Shown here: positions 8,253-17,022 of the stretch, in pieces
Layout: each line of letters starts with the position of its first letter
Position numbering within the stretch: position 1 is the first letter of the stretch
Source: Syntrophomonadaceae bacterium
Lineage (GTDB): Bacteria; Bacillota; Syntrophomonadia; Syntrophomonadales; Syntrophomonadaceae
Length of the DNA: 37,745 bases
Assembly: GCA_012522955.1 (NCBI GenBank)
Contig: JAAYJK010000074.1
Coordinates: 1-37,745, forward strand
Direction of reading: 5' to 3'
The notes under the pieces: generated by a model
Database searches by the model: none
Seen by the model: only the letters and a program-made list of their open reading frames with translations
Told to the model about the DNA's origin: nothing
Made by a program: the position numbers and the translations under genes

Positions 8253-8593
8253 AATCCTACCCTCCATATACAACATTTAAATTTTCTTTTTCTACATCGA
8301 TTCCCATTATTCCTTCTTTCTCAATAAAATCCAAGCCTTGGCTGAAATCCAGTAAATAAGAGTTTGGCTTCCGTTCTCCTGGCTGGCCACAACTGTTTCC
8401 TTTTGTACCTTAATTATTATTTCCCCTGCGAAAAGTTTGTATAGGAATTGTCTAGTAGATATTCGTGCTTCACCACAAGCATACTTCAGAAGACATGAGA
8501 CGGTGTTTCTTGCCCTGTGCTTGCTTGAAATCTGGACAATTCGCACCGTCTATGAATTGGATAGTCTATGGAATGTTGTCCTTCAGCATGACT
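8253..8593 (-). promoter_or_regulatory. Long leader/promoter region of the ABC importer, with an inverted repeat
   Basis: No gene is supported here. The main structure is an 8-bp inverted repeat, AGACGGTG (8498-8505) with CACCGTCT (8544-8551), enclosing a 38-base GC-richer loop that contains CAAGCAAGCACAGGGCAAG on the minus strand. It lies just past the stop of the upstream coat-protein gene, so it may be that gene's terminator or part of a leader RNA for the importer. I compared it by memory with TPP, SAM, cobalamin, guanidine and c-di-GMP riboswitch cores and saw no match. Confidence 0.35.
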
Positions 8594-9052
8594 CTACTGG
8601 GGATTATACATGCCATGGTTCATCATATAATGAAAAACTCCTTCACCATGTTGTTGTTCTTCCTTTTGAATGTGATTCAATACCTGACGTACATTGGTGT
8701 CAACAAACTCAAAAATAGCAGTATTATATGCATCTGATACATATTTCTCGGTCATCAACATATCATTGCATAAAACAGCGTCAGCCTGATTAGCCATCGC
8801 CCCCTGGGACTGAGCAGTTGTTTGAGTATTCTGCTGTTGATACCCCTGGCTCATATCTGGAAGTTGACCATTTAACATCTGATTAACACTATCCAGGTGT
8901 GATTGTTCCTGCTTAGCATAATCCTGGAATAGGGCTTTCAATTGAGGACACTGGACCTGGTTGGCATAACTGGTGTATTTATCCACACATATCTGCTCGT
9001 GAGTCTTCTGGTCCTCTAACAGCATTTTTTCTTTCTGGGTAAAATTTAACAT
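8594..9052 (-). CDS. CotF-like spore coat protein
   Basis: A 152-residue soluble, helical protein of the Coat F family. Two copies of a ferritin-like helical pattern are visible: residues about 5-62 (LLEDQKTHEQICVDKYTSYA, then QDYAKQEQSHLDSVNQML) and about 92-145 (LCNDMLMTEKYVSDAYNTAI, then HIQKEEQQHGEGVFHYM), joined by a Gln/Thr-rich linker. Family members sit in the spore coat or are made late in sporulation; they indicate a spore former. The ATG at 9052 has AGGAGGTG nine bases upstream. Downstream is the importer operon; co-transcription looks unlikely because of the inverted repeat at 8498-8551. A promoter with sigma-E/K features was not identified. Confidence 0.88.
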   Translation of the reverse strand: MLNFTQKEKMLLEDQKTHEQICVDKYTSYANQVQCPQLKALFQDYAKQEQSHLDSVNQMLNGQLPDMSQGYQQQNTQTTAQSQGAMANQADAVLCNDMLMTEKYVSDAYNTAIFEFVDTNVRQVLNHIQKEEQQHGEGVFHYMMNHGMYNPQ

Positions 9053-9151
9053 TTTCTTTACACCTCCTGTCTTTAGTGTGCTTAGGATGATGATATTTAT
9101 TCGGTCATCTTCACTATACCCGGGAGTTCAACCTCTTCAACCTCTACAATA

Positions 9152-9180
9152 GGTTTACATAATCAATGTTATTGTAAACC
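9152..9180 (-). terminator. Hairpin after the HdrD/FadF-like gene, possible terminator
   Basis: GGTTTACA (9152-9159) pairs with TGTAAACC (9173-9180) around a 13-base loop, 15 bases past the stop codon at 9195. The T-tract after it on the minus strand is weak (CTATTGT), so termination efficiency is uncertain. Confidence 0.45.
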
Positions 9181-9194
9181 ATATTCCTTTTCTA

Positions 9195-11321
9195 TTAGTT
9201 CAGAGTGCTCAATAGTATCTCTGCTACATCCATTACCTTGATTGATTCACCCTGATCAGAGGCCTTCACCCCATCGGAGATCATGGTCAGGCAGAAAGGA
9301 CAGTTGGTAGCAATCACCTGCGGGTCTGGTTTCATCAACTGTTCCGCCCGAGCTTCATTAATCCGCTTAAATCCCTCTACTGCCTCTTCCTCCAGCCACA
9401 TACGTCCCCCGCCTGCACCACAGCAAAATCCGAATTGCCTGGAGGTGTCAAGGGAGGTCATGCTGCCTCCGGCCCATTCCAGTATATCCCGGGGTGCCTG
9501 GTAGATACCGTTATGCCGTCCCAGGAAACAAGAATCATGATAACTTAAACGAATTGCTTCAGAATTATTGGTTTCCAATTTTCCTTCGGCCAGCAATTTT
9601 TGAAGTATCTCAGTATAGTGGTATACTTCATATTTTCCATCCATCTGAGGGTATTCATTTTTTATCACATTATATCCATGGGGGCAGATACAGATTATCT
9701 TTTTTACTCCATAACTATTAAAGGCCTCAATATTATGAAGAGCTAGGGACTGGTATAGGTATTCATTGCCCAGCCTGCGAGCCGAGTCACCGCAACAATG
9801 TTCCTGAGTCCCCAAATAGCTGAAGCTTACCCCAGCCCTATGGAGAATTTTAACTAAGGCCTCTCCTACCCGCTTAAAACGATCATCAAAGGCAACTGCA
9901 CATCCTCCAAACAACAGGTATTCAAATTCTTGTCCATCCTCGGGCAGAATATTGACCAAGTCACTGATACCCCGTTCTTGCAACCAATCAGCTCGGGAAG
10001 CCCAGCCAACCCCCCAGGGATTATAGTTTCTTTCCAAATTGGTAAAAGCGCTCTGAGCTTCTCCCGGCATATCACCCTGCCACATAACAAGATTGCGACG
10101 CATATCGGTGATTTTATCAATATGCTCGATGAACATGGGGCAATGATAAACACATCCCCGGCAATTTGTGCAGCTCCATAAGACATCTGGGGTTACCACA
10201 TCATAGATTAATGATGCATCATGAGCTCCTGACACTACGGCGTCGGTATCGTCAGTGAGGGCCAAGTTCTCATCTGTGTCCGGGTTTGATTTCAATAGGT
10301 AAGGGGCTTTTTTGTCCAAATGCTCTTTCATTGCCTGGATTAGAGTTATTTTGGGATTTAACAGTTTTCCAGTATTGTAAGCGGGACAGGCTTCCTGGCA
10401 TCGGCCACAGCGAATACAGGCGTCCAGGTCCATCAGATCCTTCCAGCCAAATTCCTCAATATTCTCCACCCCAAAACTTTCAGCTGCTTCCATATTATAG
10501 ACCATGCGAATATGTGAGGGTTCTAAATCACGGACATAATAAGCAATCATACCGGTGAAAATGTGCCATAGTTTGGTAAAGGGAACGGCAGCAATAAAGA
10601 TAAAGGAGATAGTCATATGAAACCACCAGAGGAAGCGGTGCCAGAGCAGAATACTAGCCACGCTGCTTCCATTGAAGATAACCGCAAATATCCACCCTAT
10701 CGGTGAAGCGCTCTTTTCGTAGATGATCTGAGTCATCATGGTGGAAAGTTTAATTTGAGCTGCAATGCGTGCCCCCTCAATAATATATCCGGTAAATAAG
10801 ATGGTAAATATCAACAGAAGAATCCAACCATCCAGAGGAAGAGTATCATTTAAACGATCCGGCTTAACAATGTACCTGGTTATGGCCAGAACCAAAATGC
10901 CAATCAAAGCTAAGAAGCCGGTGATATCGACAATAGCAGAGGCAATAATATAGGTATTTCCCACCATGGGCGGAAAGTTGATTTTACTCCACATAGCCCA
11001 GGCAACAGTAGCTAAAAACAGAAATATAAAGCCCCAAAAAAGGAAGAAGTGCATCCAGCCTACCACCGGCTTGCGGATTAACTGTTTTTGTGCCAGGGTA
11101 TTACTTATTAATGACCATATCCTGACTTCTGGGCGGTCTATCCGGTGTTGCTCCCCCTGGCCCAGCCTCCAGATTCTTATCCGTCTATAAACTCCATAGA
11201 TTAGTATACCTATGGGAATCAACATTAGTATATAAATCAACCATTCATAGGGAATGTTTGCTCCTACTACCCGCATAGGTATCTCGTAACCACCCTCGAT
11301 AGGATGATAAGAATCGTTCAT
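9195..11321 (-). CDS. Membrane heme b / Fe-S oxidoreductase, HdrDE/FadF-like (putative ETF:menaquinone oxidoreductase)
   Basis: About 708 residues. The N-terminal third (about 25-265) has six membrane helices with conserved-type His residues (in GWMHFFLFWG, ILLWHRFLWWFHM and KLWHIFTG) like the NarI/HdrE heme b domain. Next come two 4Fe-4S motifs, CIRCGRCQEACP and CTNCRGCVYHCP, then two CCG domains (FGGCAVAFD...HCCG and HDSCFLGRH...FCCGAGGG) as in HdrD. Proteins with this order are proposed to transfer electrons between electron-transfer flavoprotein and menaquinone; in Syntrophomonas such a protein is central to reverse electron transfer in butyrate oxidation. Here no etfAB genes adjoin it, so the partner is an inference. 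Two starts are possible: ATG 11345 (no ribosome binding site) and ATG 11321 (GGAGG 12 bases upstream); I prefer the latter. Confidence 0.88.
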   Translation of the reverse strand: MNDSYHPIEGGYEIPMRVVGANIPYEWLIYILMLIPIGILIYGVYRRIRIWRLGQGEQHRIDRPEVRIWSLISNTLAQKQLIRKPVVGWMHFFLFWGFIFLFLATVAWAMWSKINFPPMVGNTYIIASAIVDITGFLALIGILVLAITRYIVKPDRLNDTLPLDGWILLLIFTILFTGYIIEGARIAAQIKLSTMMTQIIYEKSASPIGWIFAVIFNGSSVASILLWHRFLWWFHMTISFIFIAAVPFTKLWHIFTGMIAYYVRDLEPSHIRMVYNMEAAESFGVENIEEFGWKDLMDLDACIRCGRCQEACPAYNTGKLLNPKITLIQAMKEHLDKKAPYLLKSNPDTDENLALTDDTDAVVSGAHDASLIYDVVTPDVLWSCTNCRGCVYHCPMFIEHIDKITDMRRNLVMWQGDMPGEAQSAFTNLERNYNPWGVGWASRADWLQERGISDLVNILPEDGQEFEYLLFGGCAVAFDDRFKRVGEALVKILHRAGVSFSYLGTQEHCCGDSARRLGNEYLYQSLALHNIEAFNSYGVKKIICICPHGYNVIKNEYPQMDGKYEVYHYTEILQKLLAEGKLETNNSEAIRLSYHDSCFLGRHNGIYQAPRDILEWAGGSMTSLDTSRQFGFCCGAGGGRMWLEEEAVEGFKRINEARAEQLMKPDPQVIATNCPFCLTMISDGVKASDQGESIKVMDVAEILLSTLN

Positions 11322-11520
11322 ATTCTTTAGGGCCCTCCTTCTCATTTTCTTCTATTTAAAACGTGAATGAAGTGCATATAATTCTGCTCTATTTTGCCCT
11401 AATATTATGGAAATATGTCAGAATAGTTATGAATCAGAGGAGTAAGACGGATCTGGACATGTTAACTTTAGATAACTACTTAAATTAGTAATCTATGCCG
11501 AGGGCAGTGTGGAAACTAAG

Positions 11521-11597
11521 GCTGGCGACCACAGGTCGCCCCTACATATCCAAACTAGTATATTGATCCCGGGCTGGCGAACACAGGTCACCAGCCT
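11521..11597. repeat. Two GC-rich palindromic repeat units (CGACC-type)
   Basis: Unit 1, 11521-11545, contains the perfect stem GGCGACC-ACA-GGTCGCC followed by CCTACA. Unit 2, 11571-11597, has the related core GGCTGGCGAACACAGGTC closing with CCAGCC. They lie in the 265-base gap between the oxidoreductase start and the FtsX permease stop. A third element with the same style (GGGCGG...CCGCCCCTACA) is at 15031-15053. Such short palindromes are usually dispersed genomic repeats; in this position they could also work as a terminator for the permease gene. Confidence 0.55.
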
Positions 11598-11610
11598 GTC
11601 CGAACCGTTT

Positions 11611-14208
11611 CTAAATATTTTCCAGTTTTAATGCATCAATAATACTCTCCTGTTTAATTTTGCTGCTGGAATACAGCATAGCGGAGATCACTATAACAAA
11701 TACGGCCCCCATAACAAATAGAATACTGTTCCAAGGAAGGGTAAAGCCGTAGCTAAAGGTGTATCCCAAAGACTGGTAGATTAAATACATTACCATTATG
11801 CTGAGGGGAAGCCCATAAAACAGCGATTTTAGTCCATAAAAAACACTTTCATAATTTAGCATTTTGCTAAACCCTTTAGGGGTCATGCCCACCGATTTAA
11901 GCATGGCAAATTCCCTTTTGCGCAGAGCAATACTGGTGGATATGGTATTGAAAATATTGGCTATACAAATGGCTGTAATCAAAACGATAAATCCATAGAT
12001 AAACACAGACATTAAAAGCATTATCTGTTCTTCTTGCTGCCTCATCTGGTATACATTGAAAACATTCAAATTGTTCTGGTGCAAATTTTGAATTTGGTGC
12101 TGAGTCGACAAGGGATCAGCACTATTTAGCAATAGTTGGGTCCTAATTTCGCCGATTTTCACATCCCCAACCAACTCAGCCATAACCTGATCTGAGACAA
12201 TTACGTTTAATCCGCCTGGCCCGAATGAGAAAACACCCATGGGGATTTTATCTGTTAATGCGGCAATTTCCAGTTGGTTTAAATAGATCTCTTCTTGAGT
12301 CTCGTTATCAGTACTGTATAGTTCAATGTCTTGACCAATTTCTGTATTTATAGCCTTGGTTTCAACAAACTTTTTTGCCTCATAATCCTGATAAGAAATA
12401 GTATCAATTACAATTCCAGATAATTTTTCCGTATTGATGAGCTGTTCATAATTTACGCCCACTGCCTTAGCATAATCCTGGAGACTCTCCTTATCCAGGG
12501 CATTTATATTGATATAGTAATGATGTTTCCCATTTTTAATTATATTTTCATTCTTCTCTCGTAGTTCTTTGGGGACCAGTTTCTCATCCATCCAGGAAAT
12601 TTCAGTTATTTCTTTCACTATGGAATACTCGCTTACATCATAGAGGCCGGTAATGGCTTGGATCAATTCTTGATCCTGGGCAGCGTTTTCTCCTGGCAGC
12701 AGGACCTGAATATCAAAATTTATTCCATCCTGGGAGATTTCAGCTGATTTCCGCATGCCATCTGTGAAATATGAAACATTTAAAAACAGCATTATGCTTA
12801 TTACCAATGAAAATACGGTAGCCTGGTACCTGCGCTTGTTTCTTTTCAAGTTTTTCAAGCCAATTTCTGCTTCAAACCCGAATAACCTGCGAAGCATTTT
12901 ATTGGTTTTAACCGCCTTCTTTTCAAGCTTAATATCACTTGTTTGCCTGATGGCATCAATAGCCGATATATTGGAGGCCCTTTTGGCTGGCCAATAGGTG
13001 GATATAAAGATGGTTAATATGGAGATAAGGCAAGCAGTCAGTATGGATAAGGGAGTAACTGACATGGTGAATGTCTCTGATACTGCTGGTCCTCCCAATA
13101 ATCCCTTTATCATAGGATTAATAAACCAGAAGGTAACTGCCAACCCGCCCAGACCGCATAAAACTCCCAGGGGGATACTTATCAGGGCTATGACCGCTCC
13201 TTCAAAAAACACCGAGTCTCTTTTCTGCTTTCGGGTGGCTCCTACACTGGAAAGCATACCCAAATGTCGGGAGCGTTCCGCAACTGAGATAGCAAAAGCA
13301 TTATAGATTAAGGCCACCGATCCTACTACAATTATGGCCATAATGATGGCTATCAGTGAATAAAGGGTTTTATGCAGGTTATCATTAGCAGTCACACCGT
13401 AATAACGGAGCAATTCACTATTAAACTCAACGGCTACAATATTATTCTGCTGGGCCAGATCCTGGGCATGTGTATAGAGTGATCTTCTGACTTTGTTTAA
13501 AACTACCACGGCATTAACGGTATCATTATTTCCCAGGCTCTTTTCATCAACGTAGCTAATAACGGTATACCCTGGTGCCCAGGCGGGTTCCCACACCGGA
13601 CGGGCAATAATTCCTACTACAGTAAAGCTGCGGGTGGTGGTGGTATTTATAGTTTCGTAAATCTCACCTTCTTGAGATTGTAATGGGGCCTGATGGGTCA
13701 GGGGCTTGCCATCACCTTCGATCCCAACCCTCTCACCAATATCAAGTACCAGCTGATCACCAAGCCGCAAGTCTACCTTAGCCCTTTGGGCGATTTCCTC
13801 GGAAATGACAACCTCGTTATCAGCTTGGGGCAGCCGCCCTTTGATTAGTTCAATGGGGAACTGTTCAAAACCTTGGGAATCATATTCCTTGATAAACAAA
13901 TAAGGTTTATATCTATTCTGCTTTCCTTCCAAAAGGGCATAGCCCAGGTCTCTTGATAAAACCAGGGTTTTAGTATCTTCATCCTGCTTAATCCCTTGCA
14001 GCTGTTCCTGGTTTACATCCCGGTACAGTACATGCCACTCTCCATCCCGGGCAATGGTCAGTCTTTGCAGTAAATCCATAAAGGATACACCCAGAGTGGT
14101 GACCGCTGTCACCATAGCAACTGAAATAATAACTCCCATAATGGTAACCATGGTTCTGCGTTTGTTTTGCTGCATATTTCTTAAAGTTAGTCTGTTTACA
14201 ATATTCAT
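11611..14208 (-). CDS. Large FtsX/MacB-type ABC transporter permease
   Basis: An 865-residue membrane protein with the duplicated layout of MacB/LolC-type permeases: an N-terminal helix (about 19-40), a first extracytoplasmic domain (about 42-280), an FtsX core of three helices (about 285-415, with AERSRHLGMLSSVGATRKQ), a further helix (about 465-485), a second external domain (about 490-735) and a second FtsX core (about 740-860, with LRKREFAMLKSVGMTPKGFS). The two SVGAT/SVGMT loops are the coupling elements to the ATPase. Its ATG overlaps the ATPase stop codon (ATGA), so the two are one complex. It likely moves or senses an envelope-active compound or lipid-linked molecule; the two-component system upstream suggests antimicrobial-peptide-type detoxification. 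Substrate not determinable. Confidence 0.9.
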   Translation of the reverse strand: MNIVNRLTLRNMQQNKRRTMVTIMGVIISVAMVTAVTTLGVSFMDLLQRLTIARDGEWHVLYRDVNQEQLQGIKQDEDTKTLVLSRDLGYALLEGKQNRYKPYLFIKEYDSQGFEQFPIELIKGRLPQADNEVVISEEIAQRAKVDLRLGDQLVLDIGERVGIEGDGKPLTHQAPLQSQEGEIYETINTTTTRSFTVVGIIARPVWEPAWAPGYTVISYVDEKSLGNNDTVNAVVVLNKVRRSLYTHAQDLAQQNNIVAVEFNSELLRYYGVTANDNLHKTLYSLIAIIMAIIVVGSVALIYNAFAISVAERSRHLGMLSSVGATRKQKRDSVFFEGAVIALISIPLGVLCGLGGLAVTFWFINPMIKGLLGGPAVSETFTMSVTPLSILTACLISILTIFISTYWPAKRASNISAIDAIRQTSDIKLEKKAVKTNKMLRRLFGFEAEIGLKNLKRNKRRYQATVFSLVISIMLFLNVSYFTDGMRKSAEISQDGINFDIQVLLPGENAAQDQELIQAITGLYDVSEYSIVKEITEISWMDEKLVPKELREKNENIIKNGKHHYYININALDKESLQDYAKAVGVNYEQLINTEKLSGIVIDTISYQDYEAKKFVETKAINTEIGQDIELYSTDNETQEEIYLNQLEIAALTDKIPMGVFSFGPGGLNVIVSDQVMAELVGDVKIGEIRTQLLLNSADPLSTQHQIQNLHQNNLNVFNVYQMRQQEEQIMLLMSVFIYGFIVLITAICIANIFNTISTSIALRKREFAMLKSVGMTPKGFSKMLNYESVFYGLKSLFYGLPLSIMVMYLIYQSLGYTFSYGFTLPWNSILFVMGAVFVIVISAMLYSSSKIKQESIIDALKLENI

Positions 14209-14888
14209 GGGCGAATCACCTCATCACGGGCGATTCTTCCATCTTCTATGGAAATAATTCTATCAGCCTGTAAGGCAATTCGTTCATCATGGGTAATTAC
14301 CAGCAGGGTTTGCTTATAGGTCTTATTAAACATGGTTAATAAGCTGACTATTTCCTGGCTGTTTTTGCTGTCCAGATTACCGGTGGGCTCGTCAGCCAAC
14401 ATAAGAACAGGATTATTGATCAAGGCCCTGCCGATGGAAACCCTTTGCTGTTGCCCGCCGGAAAGTTGATTTGGCAAATAACTCAAGCGGTCTTTAAGAT
14501 CCAAAATGTTTACGATACTATTAAAATGCTGCCTCTCCACCTGATGACCATCCAGCAATATAGGCAGCGTGATATTTTCCTCCACCGTCAAGACCGGAAT
14601 CAGATTGTAGAACTGATAAACCAGACCTATTTGCCTGCGTCTGAAGATAGCCAGCTGGGTTTCGTTCAGATTATAAATGTCGGTATTATCAATCCATACC
14701 TTTCCGCTACTGGGTCGGTCAACACCTCCCAGCAAATGCAGAAGAGTTGATTTGCCTGATCCAGATGGACCAATTATGGCAATGAACTCCCCCTCCTCAA
14801 CTGAAAAGGAGACATCATCCAAGGCTTTTACTGCCGTTTCACCTTGTCCGTATGTTTTAGACAGATGTTCAATTCTTAAAATATCCAT
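14205..14888 (-). CDS. ABC transporter ATPase, LolD/MacB type
   Basis: A 227-residue ATP-binding subunit. Walker [11 protein letters not shown]-loop [16 protein letters not shown], signature [15 protein letters not shown], Walker [14 protein letters not shown] and switch His in ITHDE are all present; the [11 protein letters not shown] stretch is characteristic of the LolD/MacB/BceA group. It powers the overlapping FtsX permease. ATG at 14888 follows AAAAGGAGTTTTACT. Its promoter region carries a 9-bp inverted repeat (14942-14976), a candidate binding site for the response regulator encoded upstream at 16228-16914. Confidence 0.94.
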   Translation of the reverse strand: MDILRIEHLSKTYGQGETAVKALDDVSFSVEEGEFIAIIGPSGSGKSTLLHLLGGVDRPSSGKVWIDNTDIYNLNETQLAIFRRRQIGLVYQFYNLIPVLTVEENITLPILLDGHQVERQHFNSIVNILDLKDRLSYLPNQLSGGQQQRVSIGRALINNPVLMLADEPTGNLDSKNSQEIVSLLTMFNKTYKQTLLVITHDERIALQADRIISIEDGRIARDEVIRP

Positions 14889-14941
14889 AGTAAAACTCCT
14901 TTTTATGTGTTGAGTTAAAGTATATCTGTGAAAAATGACAA

Positions 14942-14976
14942 ATAAGTGACTATATTATTACAATCTCGTCACTTAT
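14942..14976. promoter_or_regulatory. 9-bp perfect inverted repeat upstream of the ABC ATPase gene
   Basis: ATAAGTGAC (14942-14950) and GTCACTTAT (14968-14976) are separated by 17 bases, starting 54 bases upstream of the ATPase start codon. A further partial copy, TGACAAATAAGTGAC, makes a short direct repeat. No clean -35/-10 pair was placed. It may be a response-regulator site or a hairpin in the leader. Confidence 0.45.
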
Positions 14977-15022
14977 CAACCCCTTGATGAGGAACACAAC
15001 CAAGTATGAAGTTTTTTTACTA

Positions 15023-15053
15023 TGCCAGACGGGCGGCCAAAGACCGCCCCTAC
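15023..15053. repeat. GC-rich palindrome related to the 11521-11597 repeats
   Basis: GGGCGG (15031-15036) pairs with CCGCCC (15044-15049), and the unit ends in CCCCTACA as does the unit at 11521-11545. It lies in the spacer between the kinase gene and the ABC genes. Confidence 0.5.
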
Positions 15054-15063
15054 AAAGATTTGG

Positions 15064-15135
15064 CGGCTAGAAACAATGGCAAGTATGTAGCGTTATAAAC
15101 AATGGCAAGTATGTGGCGATTAGAAACATTGGGTA
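15064..15135. repeat. Short tandem repeat, about three units of 26-27 bases
   Basis: Units of the form (G)GCGRTTAGAAACAATGGCAAGTATGT start with AAACAATGG at 15071 and 15097 and with AAACATTGG at 15124; the first two share AAACAATGGCAAGTATGT exactly. The third is shorter and diverged. Noncoding, in the 336-base gap between the kinase stop and the ATPase start. The units are immediately adjacent, without spacers. Confidence 0.6.
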
Positions 15136-15224
15136 AATTGGGAGAAAACATTTTTGGGTGAAGTGTTCTATACATATATTATACTATGTTTGTCTCGCCA
15201 GCTATTATCTGCAATAATCAGGCA

Positions 15225-16226
15225 TCAAAGGATTTGTTTATAGAACTTAATCGTAAACTCAGTACCCTCATCCTCTTGGCTTTTAACTTCAATAATTCCA
15301 TTTTGACTGGAAATAATGCTATGGGCCATAGCCAATCCAATGCCAACACTATCCTCGCCGGCATTTTTGCCTTTATAAAAACGTTTAAAAATATAGGGCA
15401 GGTCTTCTTTAGGGATTCCTGGCCCATTATCAGCAATGACAATTTCTGTGAACAGGGCATTTTCCGTAAAAGAAACCCAGATAGACCCACCAGCCGGAGT
15501 GTGTTCGACACAGTTTTTCAATATATTGATTAGGGCCTCCCGGGTCCATTGTATATCTCCAATAAAAGAGATCCCCTCTTCACCCGTTACCTTAATGCTT
15601 TGTTCTTTAATTTCCATGGGGATAAGAAGCGGCTCAATGGCCTTTTCCAATAGCTCTTTTACCCTCACCAGGTCCCTTTGGAACACTGCCGTTCCCGCAT
15701 CAATTTTGGATAGTTTCAATAAGGAAGAAACCAGCCAATCCATACGTTCCAGTTGTAGGCAGGTTTTATGGGTAAATTCAGCTCTTTTCTTTTCCGGCAG
15801 TTTACTGTCACTCAGCAAATCCGCCATTACCAGCATGGAAGTAAGGGGGGTTTTCAATTGGTGAGATATATCGGCTATTACATCGCTAAGCCGAAGTTTT
15901 TCCTGCTGCCACAGTGAATTCTGTTCTGATAGCATTAAGGTCACTTTGTAAATATCATTTTTTAGAATGCTAAGCTCGCCTTCCTGATTATCACGGACAT
16001 CCAGAGAATAGGCCCCGGTACTTATCTTACGCAGATATCTGGACAGTTGCGCTATTTCCCTATATCTCCACCGGGTAAATAACAGGCTGCATCCTATCAA
16101 TAAAACGGCGGTAAGCAAAACAAGAACCGCAGCAGACCAAGCAATAAATGCTGCGGCCGCGGCGGCAATTAAACTTATGGTGCCCATGGCCAGTAACAGC
16201 AGCTGGATTTCTCTATTACGAAACAT
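15225..16226 (-). CDS. Sensor histidine kinase, small intramembrane-sensing type
   Basis: A 333-residue kinase with two adjacent N-terminal helices (about 7-27 and 31-51) joined by only a few residues, so there is practically no external sensor domain. The dimerisation/phosphoacceptor helix has DISHQLKTPLTS with the acceptor His at about 122. The catalytic domain shows the N box (NILKNCVEHTP), the G1 box (IADNGPGIP), F box (IFKRFYKG) and G2 box (VGIGLAMAHSI). It phosphorylates the regulator encoded one base upstream. This topology resembles BceS-type kinases that sense through their partner ABC transporter. Start is chosen at ATG 16226, one base after the regulator stop; GTG 16235 and TTG 16238 are alternatives. 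Confidence 0.9.
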   Translation of the reverse strand: MFRNREIQLLLLAMGTISLIAAAAAAFIAWSAAVLVLLTAVLLIGCSLLFTRWRYREIAQLSRYLRKISTGAYSLDVRDNQEGELSILKNDIYKVTLMLSEQNSLWQQEKLRLSDVIADISHQLKTPLTSMLVMADLLSDSKLPEKKRAEFTHKTCLQLERMDWLVSSLLKLSKIDAGTAVFQRDLVRVKELLEKAIEPLLIPMEIKEQSIKVTGEEGISFIGDIQWTREALINILKNCVEHTPAGGSIWVSFTENALFTEIVIADNGPGIPKEDLPYIFKRFYKGKNAGEDSVGIGLAMAHSIISSQNGIIEVKSQEDEGTEFTIKFYKQIL

Positions 16227-16227
16227 C

Positions 16228-16914
16228 TTAATCACCAACCTTATAGCCTAGGCCCCGTACAGTTTTTATAAGGGTGGGATTTTGCGGATCGTCCTCCAGC
16301 TTGCCTCGTAACCTTTTTATATAGACGGTTAAGGTATTATCGTTGACAAAATCTCCGGCTACATCCCAGATCTGCTCCAAAATCTGAGTTCTGCTGAGAA
16401 CCTGTCCGATGTGATTGACGAAAATCAGTAACAAGCGGTACTCCAAAGCAGTCAGAATGATTTCCGCTCCCTTTTTCAAAACCTTTCCCTCTCGGACATT
16501 AATCTGTATGTCTTCAATTTCCACCCGGTCTCTAACCTGCCCCTCCAGGGGGTAGCGGCGTAAAACTGATTTGATACGTGAGATAAACTCCCGAATCCGA
16601 AAGGGCTTGGTAATATAATCATCTGCTCCCATGTCCAGACCCATTACCACATTAACCTCATCATCAATGACGGTTAAGAAAATAACCGGAATATCGCTAC
16701 GCTTTTTAACCCAGCTACACAAATCATAGCCACTTCCATCTGGCAGTGACAAATCAAACAAACAGATATCAAACCTATCCAAGTCCTTTTCTAACAGATT
16801 TTGCGCTGTCTTATAATCATGGCAAAGAACAGCAGAAAAACCCTCTTGCAAAAGGGAGTATTCAATGCCTGCAGCTATGGTTTTATCATCTTCTACCAGC
16901 AAAATCTTGGTCAT
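16228..16914 (-). CDS. OmpR/PhoB-family response regulator
   Basis: A 228-residue regulator. The receiver domain (about 1-118) has the acidic pair in LLVEDD, the phospho-acceptor Asp at 54 in FDLSLPDG, Thr in FLTV and the Lys in DDYITKPF. The C-terminal winged helix (about 130-228) ends with VNDNTLTVYIKRLRGKLEDD and TVRGLGYKV, diagnostic of the OmpR class. ATG at 16914 has GGGGAGGG nine bases upstream. It is followed directly by its kinase and, after a repeat-containing gap, by the ABC transporter that it likely controls. Confidence 0.94.
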   Translation of the reverse strand: MTKILLVEDDKTIAAGIEYSLLQEGFSAVLCHDYKTAQNLLEKDLDRFDICLFDLSLPDGSGYDLCSWVKKRSDIPVIFLTVIDDEVNVVMGLDMGADDYITKPFRIREFISRIKSVLRRYPLEGQVRDRVEIEDIQINVREGKVLKKGAEIILTALEYRLLLIFVNHIGQVLSRTQILEQIWDVAGDFVNDNTLTVYIKRLRGKLEDDPQNPTLIKTVRGLGYKVGD

Positions 16915-17022
16915 GAAAAGGAACCCTCCCCAACTTGCATCAAACTATTAAAAGCAACAGCACTGCTTATCAACACATCACTAACTCGGTATTCAATCAT
17001 TAATTCAGGGAACAGCAAAATA

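Noticed and set aside
8307-8546. 79-codon minus-strand frame in the importer leader
   Set aside because: No ribosome binding site, mixed composition, and it overlaps the inverted repeat at 8498-8551.
8253-8593. Known riboswitch in front of the ABC importer
   Set aside because: No match by eye to TPP, SAM, cobalamin, guanidine, fluoride or c-di-GMP riboswitch cores.
15064-15135. Possible small CRISPR array
   Set aside because: The units are contiguous with no unique spacers of 25-40 bases, only about three copies, and no cas genes are present.
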